A DNA stretch of 63,880 nt from Chloroflexota bacterium (lineage in GTDB: Bacteria > Chloroflexota > Limnocylindria > P2-11E): NCBI GenBank assembly GCA_005889075.1, contig VBDQ01000033.1:1-63880 (forward strand), read 5' to 3'. Shown piece after piece: positions 19,410 to 30,629 of this stretch. The number at the start of each line of letters is the position of its first letter. The first letter of the stretch is position 1. A program made the position numbers and the translations under genes. A model generated the notes under the pieces. It saw nothing but the letters and a program-made list of their open reading frames with translations. It was not told the origin of the DNA and made no database searches.

Positions 19410-20294
19410 ATGCCTGAGCTGCCTGAGGTCGAGACGATCGCGCGCCAGCTACGCGAGCTCGTCGTCGATCGCACGATCTCGGACTTCTCCTCGAGCTGGG
19501 TCCGTCTCACGGAGCCGGAGCCTGCCAGTGTCTTCGCGGCGCGGCTTCGCGGCCGCACGATCACCGGCGTCCGCCGGCGCGGGAAGTTCGTCGTCTTCGA
19601 TCTCGACGATGGCGACGCGCTGGTGGTCTCGCTGCGCATGACGGGCAAGCTGCTGTACGGCGTCGATGGAGTCGACGAGCGTTACGTGAGGGGCGAGATC
19701 GCCTTCACGGACGGGACCGCGCTTCGGTTCTCAGACACCAGGAAATTCGGACGCATGGCGATCGTCGACGCGGCGACCCTGGACGCGGTGCCCGAGCCCC
19801 GACGACCGAGGATGCCGCTGCACTCGTCGCTCGGGCAGGAGCCGCTCGAGCGCCGCTTCACGGCCGCGTGGCTGCGAGAGCTTCTCCGCCGACGGTCCCG
19901 CGCGGCGATCAAGCCGCTGCTCCTCGATCAGCGTGCGATCGCCGGCATCGGGAACATCTATGCGATCGAGGCGCTCTGGCGCGCGCGGATCCATCCGCTG
20001 CGCCAGGCCGGCTCGTTGCGGATCGACGAGATCGAGCGCCTCCACGAGGCGATCAAGTGGGCGCTTCGGAAGGGCATCCGGCTGGGCGGCGCGTCCCGTC
20101 GCGACTACGTCGACGCGCGGGGCCGCGAGGGCCGGATGCAGCGGGAGTTCCAGGTGTACGGACGCGCGGGCGAGCCGTGTCCGCGATGTGGTCGGCCGAT
20201 CCTGCGGACCGTCGTCGGCGGACGAGGGACTTTCCATTGCCCGCACTGTCAGCGTTCGCCAGCGCGGAGACGCGCGAGACAGGGACGCCGGTGA
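19410..20294 (+). CDS. mutM: bifunctional DNA-formamidopyrimidine glycosylase/DNA-(AP) lyase
   Basis: MPELPEVETIARQL N-terminus; C-terminal zinc finger CPRCGRPILRTVVGGRGTFHCPHCQ. Confidence 0.97.
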   Translation: MPELPEVETIARQLRELVVDRTISDFSSSWVRLTEPEPASVFAARLRGRTITGVRRRGKFVVFDLDDGDALVVSLRMTGKLLYGVDGVDERYVRGEIAFTDGTALRFSDTRKFGRMAIVDAATLDAVPEPRRPRMPLHSSLGQEPLERRFTAAWLRELLRRRSRAAIKPLLLDQRAIAGIGNIYAIEALWRARIHPLRQAGSLRIDEIERLHEAIKWALRKGIRLGGASRRDYVDARGREGRMQREFQVYGRAGEPCPRCGRPILRTVVGGRGTFHCPHCQRSPARRRARQGRR

Positions 20295-22282
20295 GCGTTC
20301 TTTCGGTACAGGCGGTCGCGAAGCGATTCGGCGAACGGCTCATCTTCAGCGACGTCTCGTTCCGGCTCGCGCACGGCGATCGGGTCGGCCTCGTGGGGCC
20401 TAACGGCGTGGGCAAGACGACGCTGCTCCGCATCGTCGCCGGCTTCGAGCCCGCAGACGCCGGCAACGTCGCGCTCGCGCGCGGGACGCGCATCGGGTTC
20501 CTGGAGCAGGAGCTGCTGGCCGATGCGCCGGGCGACGTGGAACAGCACGCCCGTGGCGCGGCTGCACACCTTCGCGAGCTCGAAGCCGAGATGCGTGCGC
20601 TCGAGCCCCGCCTCGGCGCGGGTGACGCTGAGCTGCTGGAGCGGTACGCCGACGTGCAGCACCGTTTCGAGCATGCGGGCGGGTATGACTTCGAGGCGAC
20701 GCTCGGGCGCGTTCTTGGCGGGCTCGGTCTGGACGGCCTCTTGTCGCACGAGCTACGGACGCTCTCGGGCGGCGAACGCACGCGACTCGGTCTCGCGCGG
20801 TTGCTGCTCGACGACCCCGACCTGTTGTTGCTTGACGAGCCGACCAACCATCTCGACGTCGCAGCGCTCGAGTGGCTCGAGCGGTTCTTGATCGAGCAAG
20901 ACGCGACGCTCCTTGTAACCAGTCACGACCGCTGGTTTCTCGATCGCGTCACCAGCCGCACGCTCTCGTTCGAACGTGGCTCGATCGTCGAATACCGCGG
21001 CGGCTATTCCTCCTATGCGCGGCAGCGCGCGGACCGTGACGCCGCGACTGCCAAGGCCGCGGCGAAGCAGACCGAAGAGATCGCGCGGACCGAGGAGTTC
21101 ATACGCCGCTACGGCGCCGGGCAACGCTCGAAGGAGGCGCGCGGCCGCGCCAAGAAGCTCGCCCGGATCGAGCGGATCGAGGCGCCGGAACAGGTGGCGC
21201 GTCACGGCTGGCGCCTCGAGGCGGCGCATCTCGCTGGCGACACCGTTGTAGAGACCACGCCGCTCACGATCGGGTACGGTGCGCCCCTCGTCCGGACCGG
21301 CTCGCTCCGGATCGGACGCGACGGGCGGGTAGCCGTCGTGGGTCCCAATGGCGCAGGGAAGACGACGCTCGTGCGCACGCTGGTCGGCGACCTCGCCCCA
21401 CTCGACGGCTACATCCAGTCGGCGCCGACGGCGCGTGTCGCGTTCCTTGCGCAAGCGCAAAGCGAGCTGACCGGCAACGAGACCGTGCTGGACGCGATGC
21501 GCAACGCGAGCCTGATGAACGAACAGGAGGCACGCGACCATCTGGCCCGCTTCCTTTTCCGCGGCGACGACGTTTTCAAAAGCGTCGGTGTGCTGTCCGG
21601 CGGCGAGCGTTCGCGTCTTGCCCTCGCCCGTCTCGCGGCGCGTCACGCGAATCTCCTCGTATTAGATGAACCGACGAATCATCTCGATCTTCTCGCTCGC
21701 GAGCAGCTCGAGGTAGTGCTCGCTGAGTTCGACGGAGCATTGCTGTTCGTAAGTCACGACCGGTACTTCATCGACAAGCTCGCGACCGAGATCTGGCCGA
21801 TCGAAGCGGGGGTGTTGAAAAAATTTGAAGGAAACTGGACGGGCCTTCAGCGTCTGCGCGCTTCAGGAGCCGAGCTGCCGCTGCCGATGGTTGAGACCGG
21901 AGGCGCCGCGGGTGACACGGCGCAGGGGTTCTCTCGCGAGCCGCGGGTCCTCCGGCCCGGCAGGACGGCGGCGAATACAACGAAGCGGGCCGGGCAGGGT
22001 GCGGCGAGCGAGAGGTCCCCGAAGCCGGGGCAGGACCCGCGGCGGCGAGCCTCGAGGCGCACGGCATCGGCGGCGCGCCGCGTCGAAGGCGCGCGGGCGC
22101 TGGAGGCCCGCATTCAAGCAATGGAGCTCCAGCTTCGTCAGCTAGAGGCGAAGGTCCAGGAGATCGCGCAGCGCGGCAATTACATGGAGACGCGGCGCGT
22201 GAGCGAGGAGTATGCGTCGCTCGAGAAGTCACTTCGGGACCTGTACGACGAGTGGAGCAAGGAGAGTGAGAAGAGCGAGTGA
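20291..22282 (+). CDS. ABC-F family ATP-binding protein
   Basis: Two ABC domains (GPNGVGKTTLL, LSGGERTRLGLARLLL; GPNGAGKTTLV, LSGGERSRLALARL), ABC-F linker, C-terminal coiled coil; GTG overlaps the mutM stop by 4 nt. Confidence 0.94.
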   Translation: MSVLSVQAVAKRFGERLIFSDVSFRLAHGDRVGLVGPNGVGKTTLLRIVAGFEPADAGNVALARGTRIGFLEQELLADAPGDVEQHARGAAAHLRELEAEMRALEPRLGAGDAELLERYADVQHRFEHAGGYDFEATLGRVLGGLGLDGLLSHELRTLSGGERTRLGLARLLLDDPDLLLLDEPTNHLDVAALEWLERFLIEQDATLLVTSHDRWFLDRVTSRTLSFERGSIVEYRGGYSSYARQRADRDAATAKAAAKQTEEIARTEEFIRRYGAGQRSKEARGRAKKLARIERIEAPEQVARHGWRLEAAHLAGDTVVETTPLTIGYGAPLVRTGSLRIGRDGRVAVVGPNGAGKTTLVRTLVGDLAPLDGYIQSAPTARVAFLAQAQSELTGNETVLDAMRNASLMNEQEARDHLARFLFRGDDVFKSVGVLSGGERSRLALARLAARHANLLVLDEPTNHLDLLAREQLEVVLAEFDGALLFVSHDRYFIDKLATEIWPIEAGVLKKFEGNWTGLQRLRASGAELPLPMVETGGAAGDTAQGFSREPRVLRPGRTAANTTKRAGQGAASERSPKPGQDPRRRASRRTASAARRVEGARALEARIQAMELQLRQLEAKVQEIAQRGNYMETRRVSEEYASLEKSLRDLYDEWSKESEKSE

Positions 22283-22878
22283 GCGCATTCGTGGTCGGTC
22301 TTACGGGACAGATCGGGGCGGGAAAGTCGATGGTCGCCGGGATGCTGCGCGAGTTGGGCGCGAAGGTGCTCGACGCGGACGCGCTGGTGCGCGACGAGCA
22401 AGTGCGCGGGACGGTCGGCTACAGCGCCATCGTGCAGACCTTCGGCACGAAGGTGCTCGGAGAGGACAAGGAGATCGACCGGGCGAAGCTCGCGGAAGAA
22501 GTCTTCGGCGATCCGGCGAAGCTCCATCGCCTCGAGCGCATCCTGCATCCCCGAGTGATCGCGCGGGTCCTCGAGGCCCGGTCGATGCTGCCCGACGGAG
22601 CCGTGCTCGTCGTCGAGGCGATCAAGCTCCTCGACGGCGACCTTCGGAAGGCGTGCAACCAGATCTGGATCGTGGTGGCGCCGCGAAAGGTTCTCATCGA
22701 TCGCCTGGCCAAGCGGGGCATGCGACCAGGCGAAGTCGAGCTGCGGCTAGCGAATCAACTGAGCGAGGATCAATTCCGCGCCGCGGCCGACGTCGTCATC
22801 GAGAACGACGGCGACCGCGACCGAACTCGCGAGCGCGTCCGCGACGCGTGGGACCGGCTTGCGGCAGCTAGCCGCTGA
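22279..22878 (+). CDS. coaE: dephospho-CoA kinase
   Basis: VVGLTGQIGAGKSMVAGMLRELGAKVLDADALVRD; LHRLERILHPRVI; VEAIKLLDGDL. Confidence 0.92.
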   Translation: MSAFVVGLTGQIGAGKSMVAGMLRELGAKVLDADALVRDEQVRGTVGYSAIVQTFGTKVLGEDKEIDRAKLAEEVFGDPAKLHRLERILHPRVIARVLEARSMLPDGAVLVVEAIKLLDGDLRKACNQIWIVVAPRKVLIDRLAKRGMRPGEVELRLANQLSEDQFRAAADVVIENDGDRDRTRERVRDAWDRLAAASR

Positions 22879-23701
22879 TCTTCGTCGGGATGTGGAACTT
22901 GAACTCTTGTGTGACCGTGTCGAAGCTCTGGCCGGCCGTACCCGTAGCGCGGTCGTCCTTTGGCGCGCGCAAGATCAGCTGCATCTGTCCACCGGCCGCC
23001 ATGAGGTAGCCGATTCTCTCGGACATCGTGGCGTCCGTCCGGATCACGTAGACGCTCAGGTTGCGCGCGAGGATCGGCACGCGCTCGATAACCAGGCGAG
23101 CGCTGACGTCGGCGGTGTTCTTGGTGGGGCTGGGGTTGACGATGTACTTCCCGGGGTCGAAGTTCAGGGTGTAGAGAAGATCCACCGTGTCGCCCGCCTG
23201 GATGTTGCCACCCGCGGCGAGTGCGTCGGCCACGCTGATCGACATCGCTCGGTATTGCGGCGTGTTCGGCTGTATCGCTCCGTTCGCGCCGAGCGCCTCA
23301 ATCGGGATCACCACGAACGCGGCGCCGTTCGCGCCGGCTAGCTTGCTCAAGAGGATCGGCTCTCCGACCGAGATCGTGGTGATCGTGATCTTGCCGACCA
23401 CCTGAGCAGGATCGGAGACCGCCGCGGGCGGGACGGCCTCGGAGTTGATCCGCACGAGCTTGAGGTCGGCCGAGGTGATCTGCGTCTTCGGTGGGATCTC
23501 CCGCGCCGCGACGATGACGGCCGTCGTCGGGATGGGAGCCGGCGCCTCGGCCTTCGTTGTCTGGGCATAGAAGAACGTGAACATGCCGGCGATAGCGGCG
23601 AGCAAAACTCCAGCGATGAGCACGAGCCGGGCACGCCGGCGCGAACGATCTTCCACTCTTTCCTTCCTCTGCGCGCAGTAGTCGGCCGCGAACTGTAGCA
23701 A
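22868..23701 (-). CDS. CpaB-like Flp pilus assembly protein (SAF domain)
   Basis: N-terminal TM helix, VIVAAREIPPKTQITSADLKLV, VGKITITTISVGEPILLSKL, MSISVADALAAGGNIQAGDTVDLLYT. Start uncertain. Confidence 0.8.
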   Translation of the reverse strand: MLQFAADYCAQRKERVEDRSRRRARLVLIAGVLLAAIAGMFTFFYAQTTKAEAPAPIPTTAVIVAAREIPPKTQITSADLKLVRINSEAVPPAAVSDPAQVVGKITITTISVGEPILLSKLAGANGAAFVVIPIEALGANGAIQPNTPQYRAMSISVADALAAGGNIQAGDTVDLLYTLNFDPGKYIVNPSPTKNTADVSARLVIERVPILARNLSVYVIRTDATMSERIGYLMAAGGQMQLILRAPKDDRATGTAGQSFDTVTQEFKFHIPTKISG

Positions 23702-23778
23702 GCCGTGACAACTGAACGGGAGTCATACCCGTGTTGATGCGCGACAATGGGACTAGGCGGTGACCCGCCATTGGTACC

Positions 23779-23792
23779 AGAACACCTGTTCT
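23779..23792. promoter_or_regulatory. putative LexA/SOS box upstream of uvrB
   Basis: Perfect 14-nt palindrome AGAACACCTGTTCT, containing GAAC-N4-GTTC, 15 nt before the uvrB ATG (23808); TAGAAT (23792-23797) -10-like hexamer abuts it. Confidence 0.7.
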
Positions 23793-23807
23793 AGAATGTG
23801 AGCTCGC

Positions 23808-25943
23808 ATGCCTTCTGGGGAGACGCTGCAGATCCCGCTCGATCGACCGACGGCGAAGGCGCCGTTTCGGCTCGCGTTGCCCTGGGATCTCGCAGGTGAC
23901 CAACCGCACGCCTCCGCCGGCCTGCTCGACGCGCTGACCGCAGGCGAACGCCATGTAACGCTCCGCGGCGTCACCGGCTCCGGCAAGACCGTGACGATGG
24001 CGAAGGTCATCGCCGAAGCCGGACGGCCGGCGCTCGTCCTCGCGCACAACAAGACCCTTGCCGCGCAGCTCTACGGGGAGTTCAAGGAGTTCTTCCCCGA
24101 AAACGCGGTCCAGTACTTCGTCTCCTATTACGACTACTACCAGCCCGAGGCGTACATCCCGCGGAGCGATGTCTACATCGAGAAGGACAGCTCCCGGAAC
24201 GAAGAGATCGACAAGATGCGACATGCCGCGACGAGGTCGCTCTTCGAGCGCCGCGATGTCGTCATCGTCGCATCGGTCTCGTGCATCTACGGTCTCGGCG
24301 CGCCGGTCGACTACGGCGCGGTGACCGTTCGCCTGAACAAGGGCGAGCGGGTGCGGCGAGACACGGTCCTCCGGCATCTCGTCGATGTCCAGTACGAGCG
24401 CACCAACAGCGATCTGACGCGCGGCAAGTTCCGGGTCCGCGGCGACACCCTCGAGGTGCAGCCCGCATACGAGGACCTCGCGGTCCGGGTCGAGTTCTTC
24501 GGCGACGACGTCGAGAGGATCACCGAGCTCGATCCGCTCACGGGCGAGGTCCTCGCCGACCGTGATCGGATCGACATCTATCCCGCGCGCCACTTCGTGA
24601 CACCGCGCGAGAAGTTGATGGAGGCGCTCAAGGACATCGAGGCGGAGCTGGTGGACCGCGTCGCCGAGCTCGAGAACGCCGGGCGGCTGCTCGAGGCGCA
24701 GCGGCTACGCCAACGGACGAATTTCGATCTCGAGATGCTCCGCGAGACCGGTACGTGCCACGGCGTCGAGAACTACTCGCGGCATCTTGCCCGGCGGCCT
24801 GCGGGGAGCCGGCCGTGGACCCTACTCGACTACTTCCCGCCGGACTTCCTCGCGTTCATCGACGAGTCGCACATCTCGCTGCCCCAGGTGCGTGGCATGT
24901 ACGGTGGCGACCGCTCACGGAAGGAGATCCTCGTCGAGTACGGCTTCCGGCTGCCGAGCGCGCTCGATAACCGCCCTCTGACGTTCGAGGAGTTCGAGCA
25001 GCGCCTTGATCAGGCGATCTATGTCTCGGCGACGCCGGGCCCGTACGAGATCGAGCACTCACCGAAGATCGTCGAACAGATCATCCGGCCGACCGGGCTG
25101 ATCGACCCGGAGGTCGAGGTCCGCAAGACCGAGGGACAGATCGACGACCTGCTCGCCGAGATCAATATCCGCGTCGAGCGCGGGCAGCGGGCGATCGTCA
25201 CCACGCTCACCAAGAAGATGGCGGAGGACCTCGCGGACTACCTCAGAGAGATGGGCGTCAAGGTCCACTACCTCCACTCGGAGATCGAAACGCTCGAGCG
25301 CGTCGAGATCCTGCGCGATCTACGGCTCGGCGTGTACGACGTCGTCGTCGGTGTGAACCTGCTGCGCGAGGGCATCGACCTTCCGGAAGTCACGCTGGTC
25401 GCGATCCTCGACGCGGACAAGGAGGGGTACCTCCGGTCGGAGGGCTCACTCATCCAGGTCATCGGGCGCGCCGCGCGCCACGTCGAGGGCCGCGTGATCA
25501 TGTACGCGGACCGCGTCACGGCGTCGATGCGCGCGGCGATCGACGAGACCGAGCGCCGCCGCGAGCTGCAGTTCGCCTACAACCTCGAGCACGGGATCGA
25601 GCCGCAGACGATCGTGAAGGCCATCCGTGACATCGGCCTGAGGCTGCGCGACGTCGCCGGCGTCGAGGGTATCAACGAGAAGGCGCGCCGGCCGATCGCC
25701 GCCGGATCCCTGCCCAAGGACGAGCTCGTTCGCGTCATCAAGGATCTGGAATCGCAGATGAAGCAAGCCGCAAAAGAGCTCGAGTTCGAGCGGGCCGCGG
25801 CCCTTCGCGACGAGGTCGTCGAGCTGCGCGGAATCCTCGTGCTCGAGCAGGGGCCCGAGAGCCTCGACGCGGCCGCTGAGCCGGTGCGCACCACGACCCG
25901 CGTGGTGCGCGCGGGCCAGCGCCGCCGCCGGCGCGGGCCCTAG
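23808..25943 (+). CDS. uvrB: excinuclease ABC subunit B
   Basis: [38 protein letters not shown]-type motif [28 protein letters not shown]-terminal UVR motif. Confidence 0.98.
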   Translation: MPSGETLQIPLDRPTAKAPFRLALPWDLAGDQPHASAGLLDALTAGERHVTLRGVTGSGKTVTMAKVIAEAGRPALVLAHNKTLAAQLYGEFKEFFPENAVQYFVSYYDYYQPEAYIPRSDVYIEKDSSRNEEIDKMRHAATRSLFERRDVVIVASVSCIYGLGAPVDYGAVTVRLNKGERVRRDTVLRHLVDVQYERTNSDLTRGKFRVRGDTLEVQPAYEDLAVRVEFFGDDVERITELDPLTGEVLADRDRIDIYPARHFVTPREKLMEALKDIEAELVDRVAELENAGRLLEAQRLRQRTNFDLEMLRETGTCHGVENYSRHLARRPAGSRPWTLLDYFPPDFLAFIDESHISLPQVRGMYGGDRSRKEILVEYGFRLPSALDNRPLTFEEFEQRLDQAIYVSATPGPYEIEHSPKIVEQIIRPTGLIDPEVEVRKTEGQIDDLLAEINIRVERGQRAIVTTLTKKMAEDLADYLREMGVKVHYLHSEIETLERVEILRDLRLGVYDVVVGVNLLREGIDLPEVTLVAILDADKEGYLRSEGSLIQVIGRAARHVEGRVIMYADRVTASMRAAIDETERRRELQFAYNLEHGIEPQTIVKAIRDIGLRLRDVAGVEGINEKARRPIAAGSLPKDELVRVIKDLESQMKQAAKELEFERAAALRDEVVELRGILVLEQGPESLDAAAEPVRTTTRVVRAGQRRRRRGP

Positions 25944-25951
25944 GCTAGGCC

Positions 25952-26659
25952 ATGCTGTTGGGCGTGCTGACCGCCCTCGCCGTGCTGGGCGGGATCGTCC
26001 TCCTCGTCGTGCTGTTCCTGCAGCGCGGTCGCGAGGGCATCGATCTCTCACTTGGCGGCTTGATGCGGGTCTACCTCTATCTGGCGTCGCTGGCGGGAGT
26101 CGTGGTCTTCGCCGTCGGGCTCGCGGGCGTCGTCGCGTACGTTCTGTCCGCGGCGTTCGGGCTGGAGGTCATCTACGGCGGTCCGCGCCCGCAGATCGAG
26201 CCCGCCTTCCCCGTTCAGGTCTGCCCGCCCGGCCAAACGTGCCCGCCGTTCCCTGGGCCGCCGGGCACGTTCGCGCCCGTGCCCGACGATCGGCTACGTC
26301 AGCAGGGCGAGGACCTCGTCCGGGGCGTGACCTTCCTCGTCTTCGGCGGCATCTTCTGGGGCGCGCACTGGTGGGCGCGGCGTGCGCTCTCGCCGGCACC
26401 GGAGCGCGAGAGCCTGCTCTTTCGCTCCTATTTGATCCTCGGGACCGCGATCTTTGGTATCGCGACGATTGCCTTGCTTCCGACGGGCATCTACCAGGCG
26501 CTCTCGTTCGCCGTGGTGAATGTGCCGGGGACGTTTCGCCAGGGTGCGGGTGAAGCGCTCGGCGGCGGTCTCGCCGCGCTCCCGATCTGGCTCATTTACC
26601 TGTGGCTCGTTCAGCGCGTCCTTCGCGCTCCGGTAACGCGTCCCACGACGGTCGCCTGA
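25952..26659 (+). CDS. multi-pass membrane protein, DUF5671-like
   Basis: Six hydrophobic stretches; [25 protein letters not shown] resembles DUF5671; sits between uvrB and uvrA. Confidence 0.6.
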   Translation: MLLGVLTALAVLGGIVLLVVLFLQRGREGIDLSLGGLMRVYLYLASLAGVVVFAVGLAGVVAYVLSAAFGLEVIYGGPRPQIEPAFPVQVCPPGQTCPPFPGPPGTFAPVPDDRLRQQGEDLVRGVTFLVFGGIFWGAHWWARRALSPAPERESLLFRSYLILGTAIFGIATIALLPTGIYQALSFAVVNVPGTFRQGAGEALGGGLAALPIWLIYLWLVQRVLRAPVTRPTTVA

Positions 26660-29541
26660 TGCCGCTCGACCATATCCACGTCAAAGGCGCGAGGGAGCAC
26701 AACCTCAAGAACATCGATGTCCGCATCCCACGCGACAAGATGGTCGTGATCACCGGTCTCTCGGGATCGGGAAAGTCCTCGCTCGCGTTCGACACGATCT
26801 ACGCGGAGGGCCAGCGTCGGTACGTCGAGTCGCTGTCGGCATATGCGCGCCAGTTCCTCGGCCAGATGGAGAAGCCCGACGTCGATTTCATCGAGGGTCT
26901 CTCTCCGGCGGTGTCGATCGACCAGAAGGGATCGACCCGCAACCCACGGTCGACCGTCGGGACCGTCACAGAGATCTACGACCACATGCGGCTGCTCTTC
27001 GCCCGCGTCGGCGTCCCGCACTGCCCGACGCACGGGATCCCGATCGTCGCGCAGACGGTGCAGGAGATCGTCGACCAGATCGGCGCGTTGCCCGAAGGCT
27101 CGCGCATCCTCGTGCTCGCCCCGCTCGTCCGCGACCGCAAGGGCGAGCACCAGCAGCTCTTCGCGACCGCGCGGCGCGGCGGGTTCGCGCGCGTGCGGGT
27201 CGACGGTATCGTTCGCGATCTCTCGGACGACATCACGCTCGACAAGATGAAAAAGCACAGCATCGAGGTCGTCGTGGACCGCCTTGTTGTGCGGCGCGGC
27301 GCCGAGGCGGAGTCGGAGCGGTCTCGACTGACGGACTCCGTCGAGACCGCCCTTCGGCTTGGTGAGGGGCTGGCACTTGTCGCGAGCGCCGAAGGGAAAG
27401 GCGAGGAGCGGCTCTTCTCGGAGCGGCTGGCGTGCCCGGAGGGCGACTTCTCGATCGGCGACATCGAGCCGCGCACGTTCTCGTTCAACTCGCCGCACGG
27501 CGCCTGCCCTGCGTGCACCGGTCTTGGGACCAAGCTCGAGCCCGATCCCGATCTCGTTCTCGGTAACCCGGACATCTCACTGAGTCAGGGCGCGGTGCTG
27601 CCGTGGCAGAAGTCGAGCGGAACCGCGCAGTACCGCATGGCGATCCTCGAGGGGCTCTCGCGCAAGTTCAAGTTCTCGCTCGAGACGCCGGTCAAGGCGC
27701 TGTCGAAGAAGGCGATCGACGCGATCCTCAACGGGACCGAGGACGCGCTCAAGCTGACGTACGAGAACCGGAGTGGCCAGAAGCGCTCGTACGAGTACGA
27801 ATGGGAAGGCGTTCTCCCATGGCTCGACCGTCAGTATCGGGAGACGACCTCCGACTACATCCGCGCCGACATCGAGCGGTACATGAGCGAGCGGCCATGC
27901 CCGACCTGCAAGGGCAAGCGCCTCAAGCCCGAAGCGCTCGCCGTGACGATCGGCGACCGGAGCATCGCAGAGGTGACCGCGCTCACCGTGAACGAGGTGC
28001 TCGACTGGGTGACCTCGCTCGAGCGAGAGCGCGGCGGGCTCGGCGTGCGCGAGCGCAGGATCGCCCGTCAGGTCCTCAAGGAGATCCGTACGCGTCTCGG
28101 CTTTCTCGTCGACGTGGGGCTCGACTACCTGACAGTCGACCGATCGGCGACGACACTTTCCGGTGGAGAAGCGCAGCGGATCCGGCTCGCTACACAGATC
28201 GGTTCAGGCCTGATGGGGGTGCTCTACATCCTCGACGAACCCTCGATCGGCCTGCACCAGCGGGACAACGCCCGGCTCATCCGCACCCTGCTCGGGATGC
28301 GCGATCTGGGGAACACCATCCTTGTCGTCGAGCACGACGAGGAGACCATCCGCACCGCCGACTGGATCGTCGACATCGGTCCTGGAGCAGGGGAGCATGG
28401 CGGCGAGGTCGTCGCCGAGGGCACGATCGACGACATTCTTCGGGAGCCGCGATCGATCACCGGCGCTTATCTCTCGGGGCGGCGGCGCATCCCGGTACCG
28501 ACGCGCCGGCGCAAGCCCAAGCCCGAAGCGATCATCGTGCGGGGGGCGCGCGAGCACAACCTCAAGGACATCGACGTCCGGATCCCGCTCGGTCTCTTCA
28601 TCGCGATCACGGGCGTGTCGGGCTCGGGGAAGAGCACGCTCGTCAACGAGATCCTCTACCGGCGGCTCGCGCAGATCATCTCGCGAGCGAAAGAGCGTCC
28701 AGGCGATCACGACCGCATCGATGGAGTCGAGAACATCGACAAAGTCATCGACATCGATCAGTCGCCAATCGGCCGGACGCCGCGATCGAATCCCGCCACC
28801 TACACCGGGCTCTTCACGCCGATCCGCGAGCTGTTCGCGGCTGTCCCCGAGGCGCGCCTGCGCGGCTACACCGCGGGCCGCTTCTCCTTCAACGTGAAGG
28901 GTGGACGCTGCGAGGCGTGCGCCGGCGACGGGATCATCAAGATCGAGATGCAGTTCCTTCCAGATGTCTACGTACCGTGTGAGGTCTGCGGCGGCAAGCG
29001 ATACAACCGCGAGGCGCTCGAGATCCACTACAAAGGCAAGAGCATCGCCGACGTCCTGGAGATGACCGTCGAGGAGGCGTTCGCGTTCTTTACCAACGTC
29101 CCGGCCTGCGAGCAGAAGCTGCGCACGCTGAACGACGTCGGACTCGGCTATATCCACCTGGGACAGCCCGCGACGACGCTCTCAGGTGGCGAGGCGCAGC
29201 GCATCAAGCTCGCGACTGAGCTTTCCCGCCGCGCGACGGGGAAGACCCTCTACATCCTCGACGAGCCGACGACCGGTCTGCACTTCGCGGACGTGGAGCG
29301 GCTCCTCGACGTGCTCCATCGTCTCGTGGATGCGGGAAACACGGTCGTCGTGATCGAGCACAACCTTGACGTCGTGAAGACGGCCGATCACGTGATCGAT
29401 CTCGGTCCTGAAGGCGGCAAGGCCGGCGGCGAGGTCATCGCCGAGGGCACGCCCGAAGCGGTCGCTCGTGTGCGCCGCTCCTTTACGGGCCGGTACCTTC
29501 GGGACCTTCTCGCGACCGGGGAGGTGCGCGGCATCGCCTGA
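26659..29541 (+). CDS. uvrA: excinuclease ABC subunit A
   Basis: [62 protein letters not shown]; second [22 protein letters not shown] and CPTCKGKR zinc motifs. Confidence 0.98.
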   Translation: MPLDHIHVKGAREHNLKNIDVRIPRDKMVVITGLSGSGKSSLAFDTIYAEGQRRYVESLSAYARQFLGQMEKPDVDFIEGLSPAVSIDQKGSTRNPRSTVGTVTEIYDHMRLLFARVGVPHCPTHGIPIVAQTVQEIVDQIGALPEGSRILVLAPLVRDRKGEHQQLFATARRGGFARVRVDGIVRDLSDDITLDKMKKHSIEVVVDRLVVRRGAEAESERSRLTDSVETALRLGEGLALVASAEGKGEERLFSERLACPEGDFSIGDIEPRTFSFNSPHGACPACTGLGTKLEPDPDLVLGNPDISLSQGAVLPWQKSSGTAQYRMAILEGLSRKFKFSLETPVKALSKKAIDAILNGTEDALKLTYENRSGQKRSYEYEWEGVLPWLDRQYRETTSDYIRADIERYMSERPCPTCKGKRLKPEALAVTIGDRSIAEVTALTVNEVLDWVTSLERERGGLGVRERRIARQVLKEIRTRLGFLVDVGLDYLTVDRSATTLSGGEAQRIRLATQIGSGLMGVLYILDEPSIGLHQRDNARLIRTLLGMRDLGNTILVVEHDEETIRTADWIVDIGPGAGEHGGEVVAEGTIDDILREPRSITGAYLSGRRRIPVPTRRRKPKPEAIIVRGAREHNLKDIDVRIPLGLFIAITGVSGSGKSTLVNEILYRRLAQIISRAKERPGDHDRIDGVENIDKVIDIDQSPIGRTPRSNPATYTGLFTPIRELFAAVPEARLRGYTAGRFSFNVKGGRCEACAGDGIIKIEMQFLPDVYVPCEVCGGKRYNREALEIHYKGKSIADVLEMTVEEAFAFFTNVPACEQKLRTLNDVGLGYIHLGQPATTLSGGEAQRIKLATELSRRATGKTLYILDEPTTGLHFADVERLLDVLHRLVDAGNTVVVIEHNLDVVKTADHVIDLGPEGGKAGGEVIAEGTPEAVARVRRSFTGRYLRDLLATGEVRGIA

Positions 29542-29569
29542 AGCGGGCGGCGTCTAGCATCCTTGGCGC

Positions 29570-30550
29570 GTGACCGACCTGCCCTTCAGCCCGATCGACA
29601 TCGTTGTGTTGGCGCTCGTCGGATTCGCGGCCTGGAGCGGATACCGCGCCGGCTTCGTCGCGACGAGCTACAGCCTCGCCTCGTGGATCCTCGCGGCCGC
29701 GGCGGCGATCGCCTTCGAAGGTCCTGTAGCGAAGGCGCTGGACGTCTTCGTCCGGCTGCCCAAGCAGCTCGAAACGACGATCGCTTTCGTCGGGATCATC
29801 GCGGTCGTTGAGATGCTTTTTGCCGCGACGGGGTACGCGGCTGTCCGTCCGATCGTCGCCGCGCTCCGTAAGAGCTCGCTCAACCTCATCGACCGCACCC
29901 TCGGCATCATCCCTTCGGTCGGGCGCACGTTCTTCATCGTCGCGGTTCTCGTCCTTGCGATCGAGGCGCTCCCGGTCTCGAGCGAGATCAAGGCCGCGGT
30001 CGAGGACAGCCGAACCGCGCGCATCGTCAATGACCAGGTCCAGACCTATCAGCCCCAGATCGCCGCGTTCACCAGCCAGCTCGGAGGCGGACCGCTTCTC
30101 GTCACGAAGCTCGGCGAGGAGGACACCGAAAAGCTCGACCTCCCCGACGGGCTCTCGCTCTCGACCGATGCCGTCGCGGAGGGCGAGCTTTTCGGTCTGG
30201 TCAATCAGGAACGCGCGCAGCGCGGGCTCGCCGCGCTCGTGTGGGACGACGGTCTCGTGCCGGTCGCGCGCGCTCACTCGGAAGAGATGTTCAAGCTCAA
30301 GTACTTCGGACATCAGTCACCGGTCTCCGGATCGCCGTTCGATCGCTTGAAGGCGGCCGGCATCACCTACACCAGAGCCGGCGAGAACCTCGCGTACGCG
30401 CAGTCCGTCGCGGTCGCTCACCGTGCGCTCATGGATTCACCGGGACATCGCGAGAACATCCTCCGACCCGAATTCACTCGGATCGGGATCGGAGTCATTA
30501 ACGCGGGGGCATACGGCCGTATGGTGACTCAGCTCTTCATTACCCCTTGA
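29570..30550 (+). CDS. CvpA-like membrane domain fused to a CAP/SCP-like extracellular domain
   Basis: N-terminus PIDIVVLALVGFAAWSGYRAGFVATSYSLASWI (CvpA-like, 4 TM); C-terminus LVNQERAQRGLAALVWDDGLVPVARAHSEEMFKLKYFGHQSP...GENLAYAQS...SPGHRENILRPEFTRIGIG (CAP). Confidence 0.88.
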   Translation: MTDLPFSPIDIVVLALVGFAAWSGYRAGFVATSYSLASWILAAAAAIAFEGPVAKALDVFVRLPKQLETTIAFVGIIAVVEMLFAATGYAAVRPIVAALRKSSLNLIDRTLGIIPSVGRTFFIVAVLVLAIEALPVSSEIKAAVEDSRTARIVNDQVQTYQPQIAAFTSQLGGGPLLVTKLGEEDTEKLDLPDGLSLSTDAVAEGELFGLVNQERAQRGLAALVWDDGLVPVARAHSEEMFKLKYFGHQSPVSGSPFDRLKAAGITYTRAGENLAYAQSVAVAHRALMDSPGHRENILRPEFTRIGIGVINAGAYGRMVTQLFITP

Positions 30551-30629
30551 CTCCCGCTGCGGCCGCGGTGGGTCCTGTCCCGGGTTCGGGGTTGCGCCCG
30601 AGCCTGCCGGTCCGCTCCCCACCACATGC

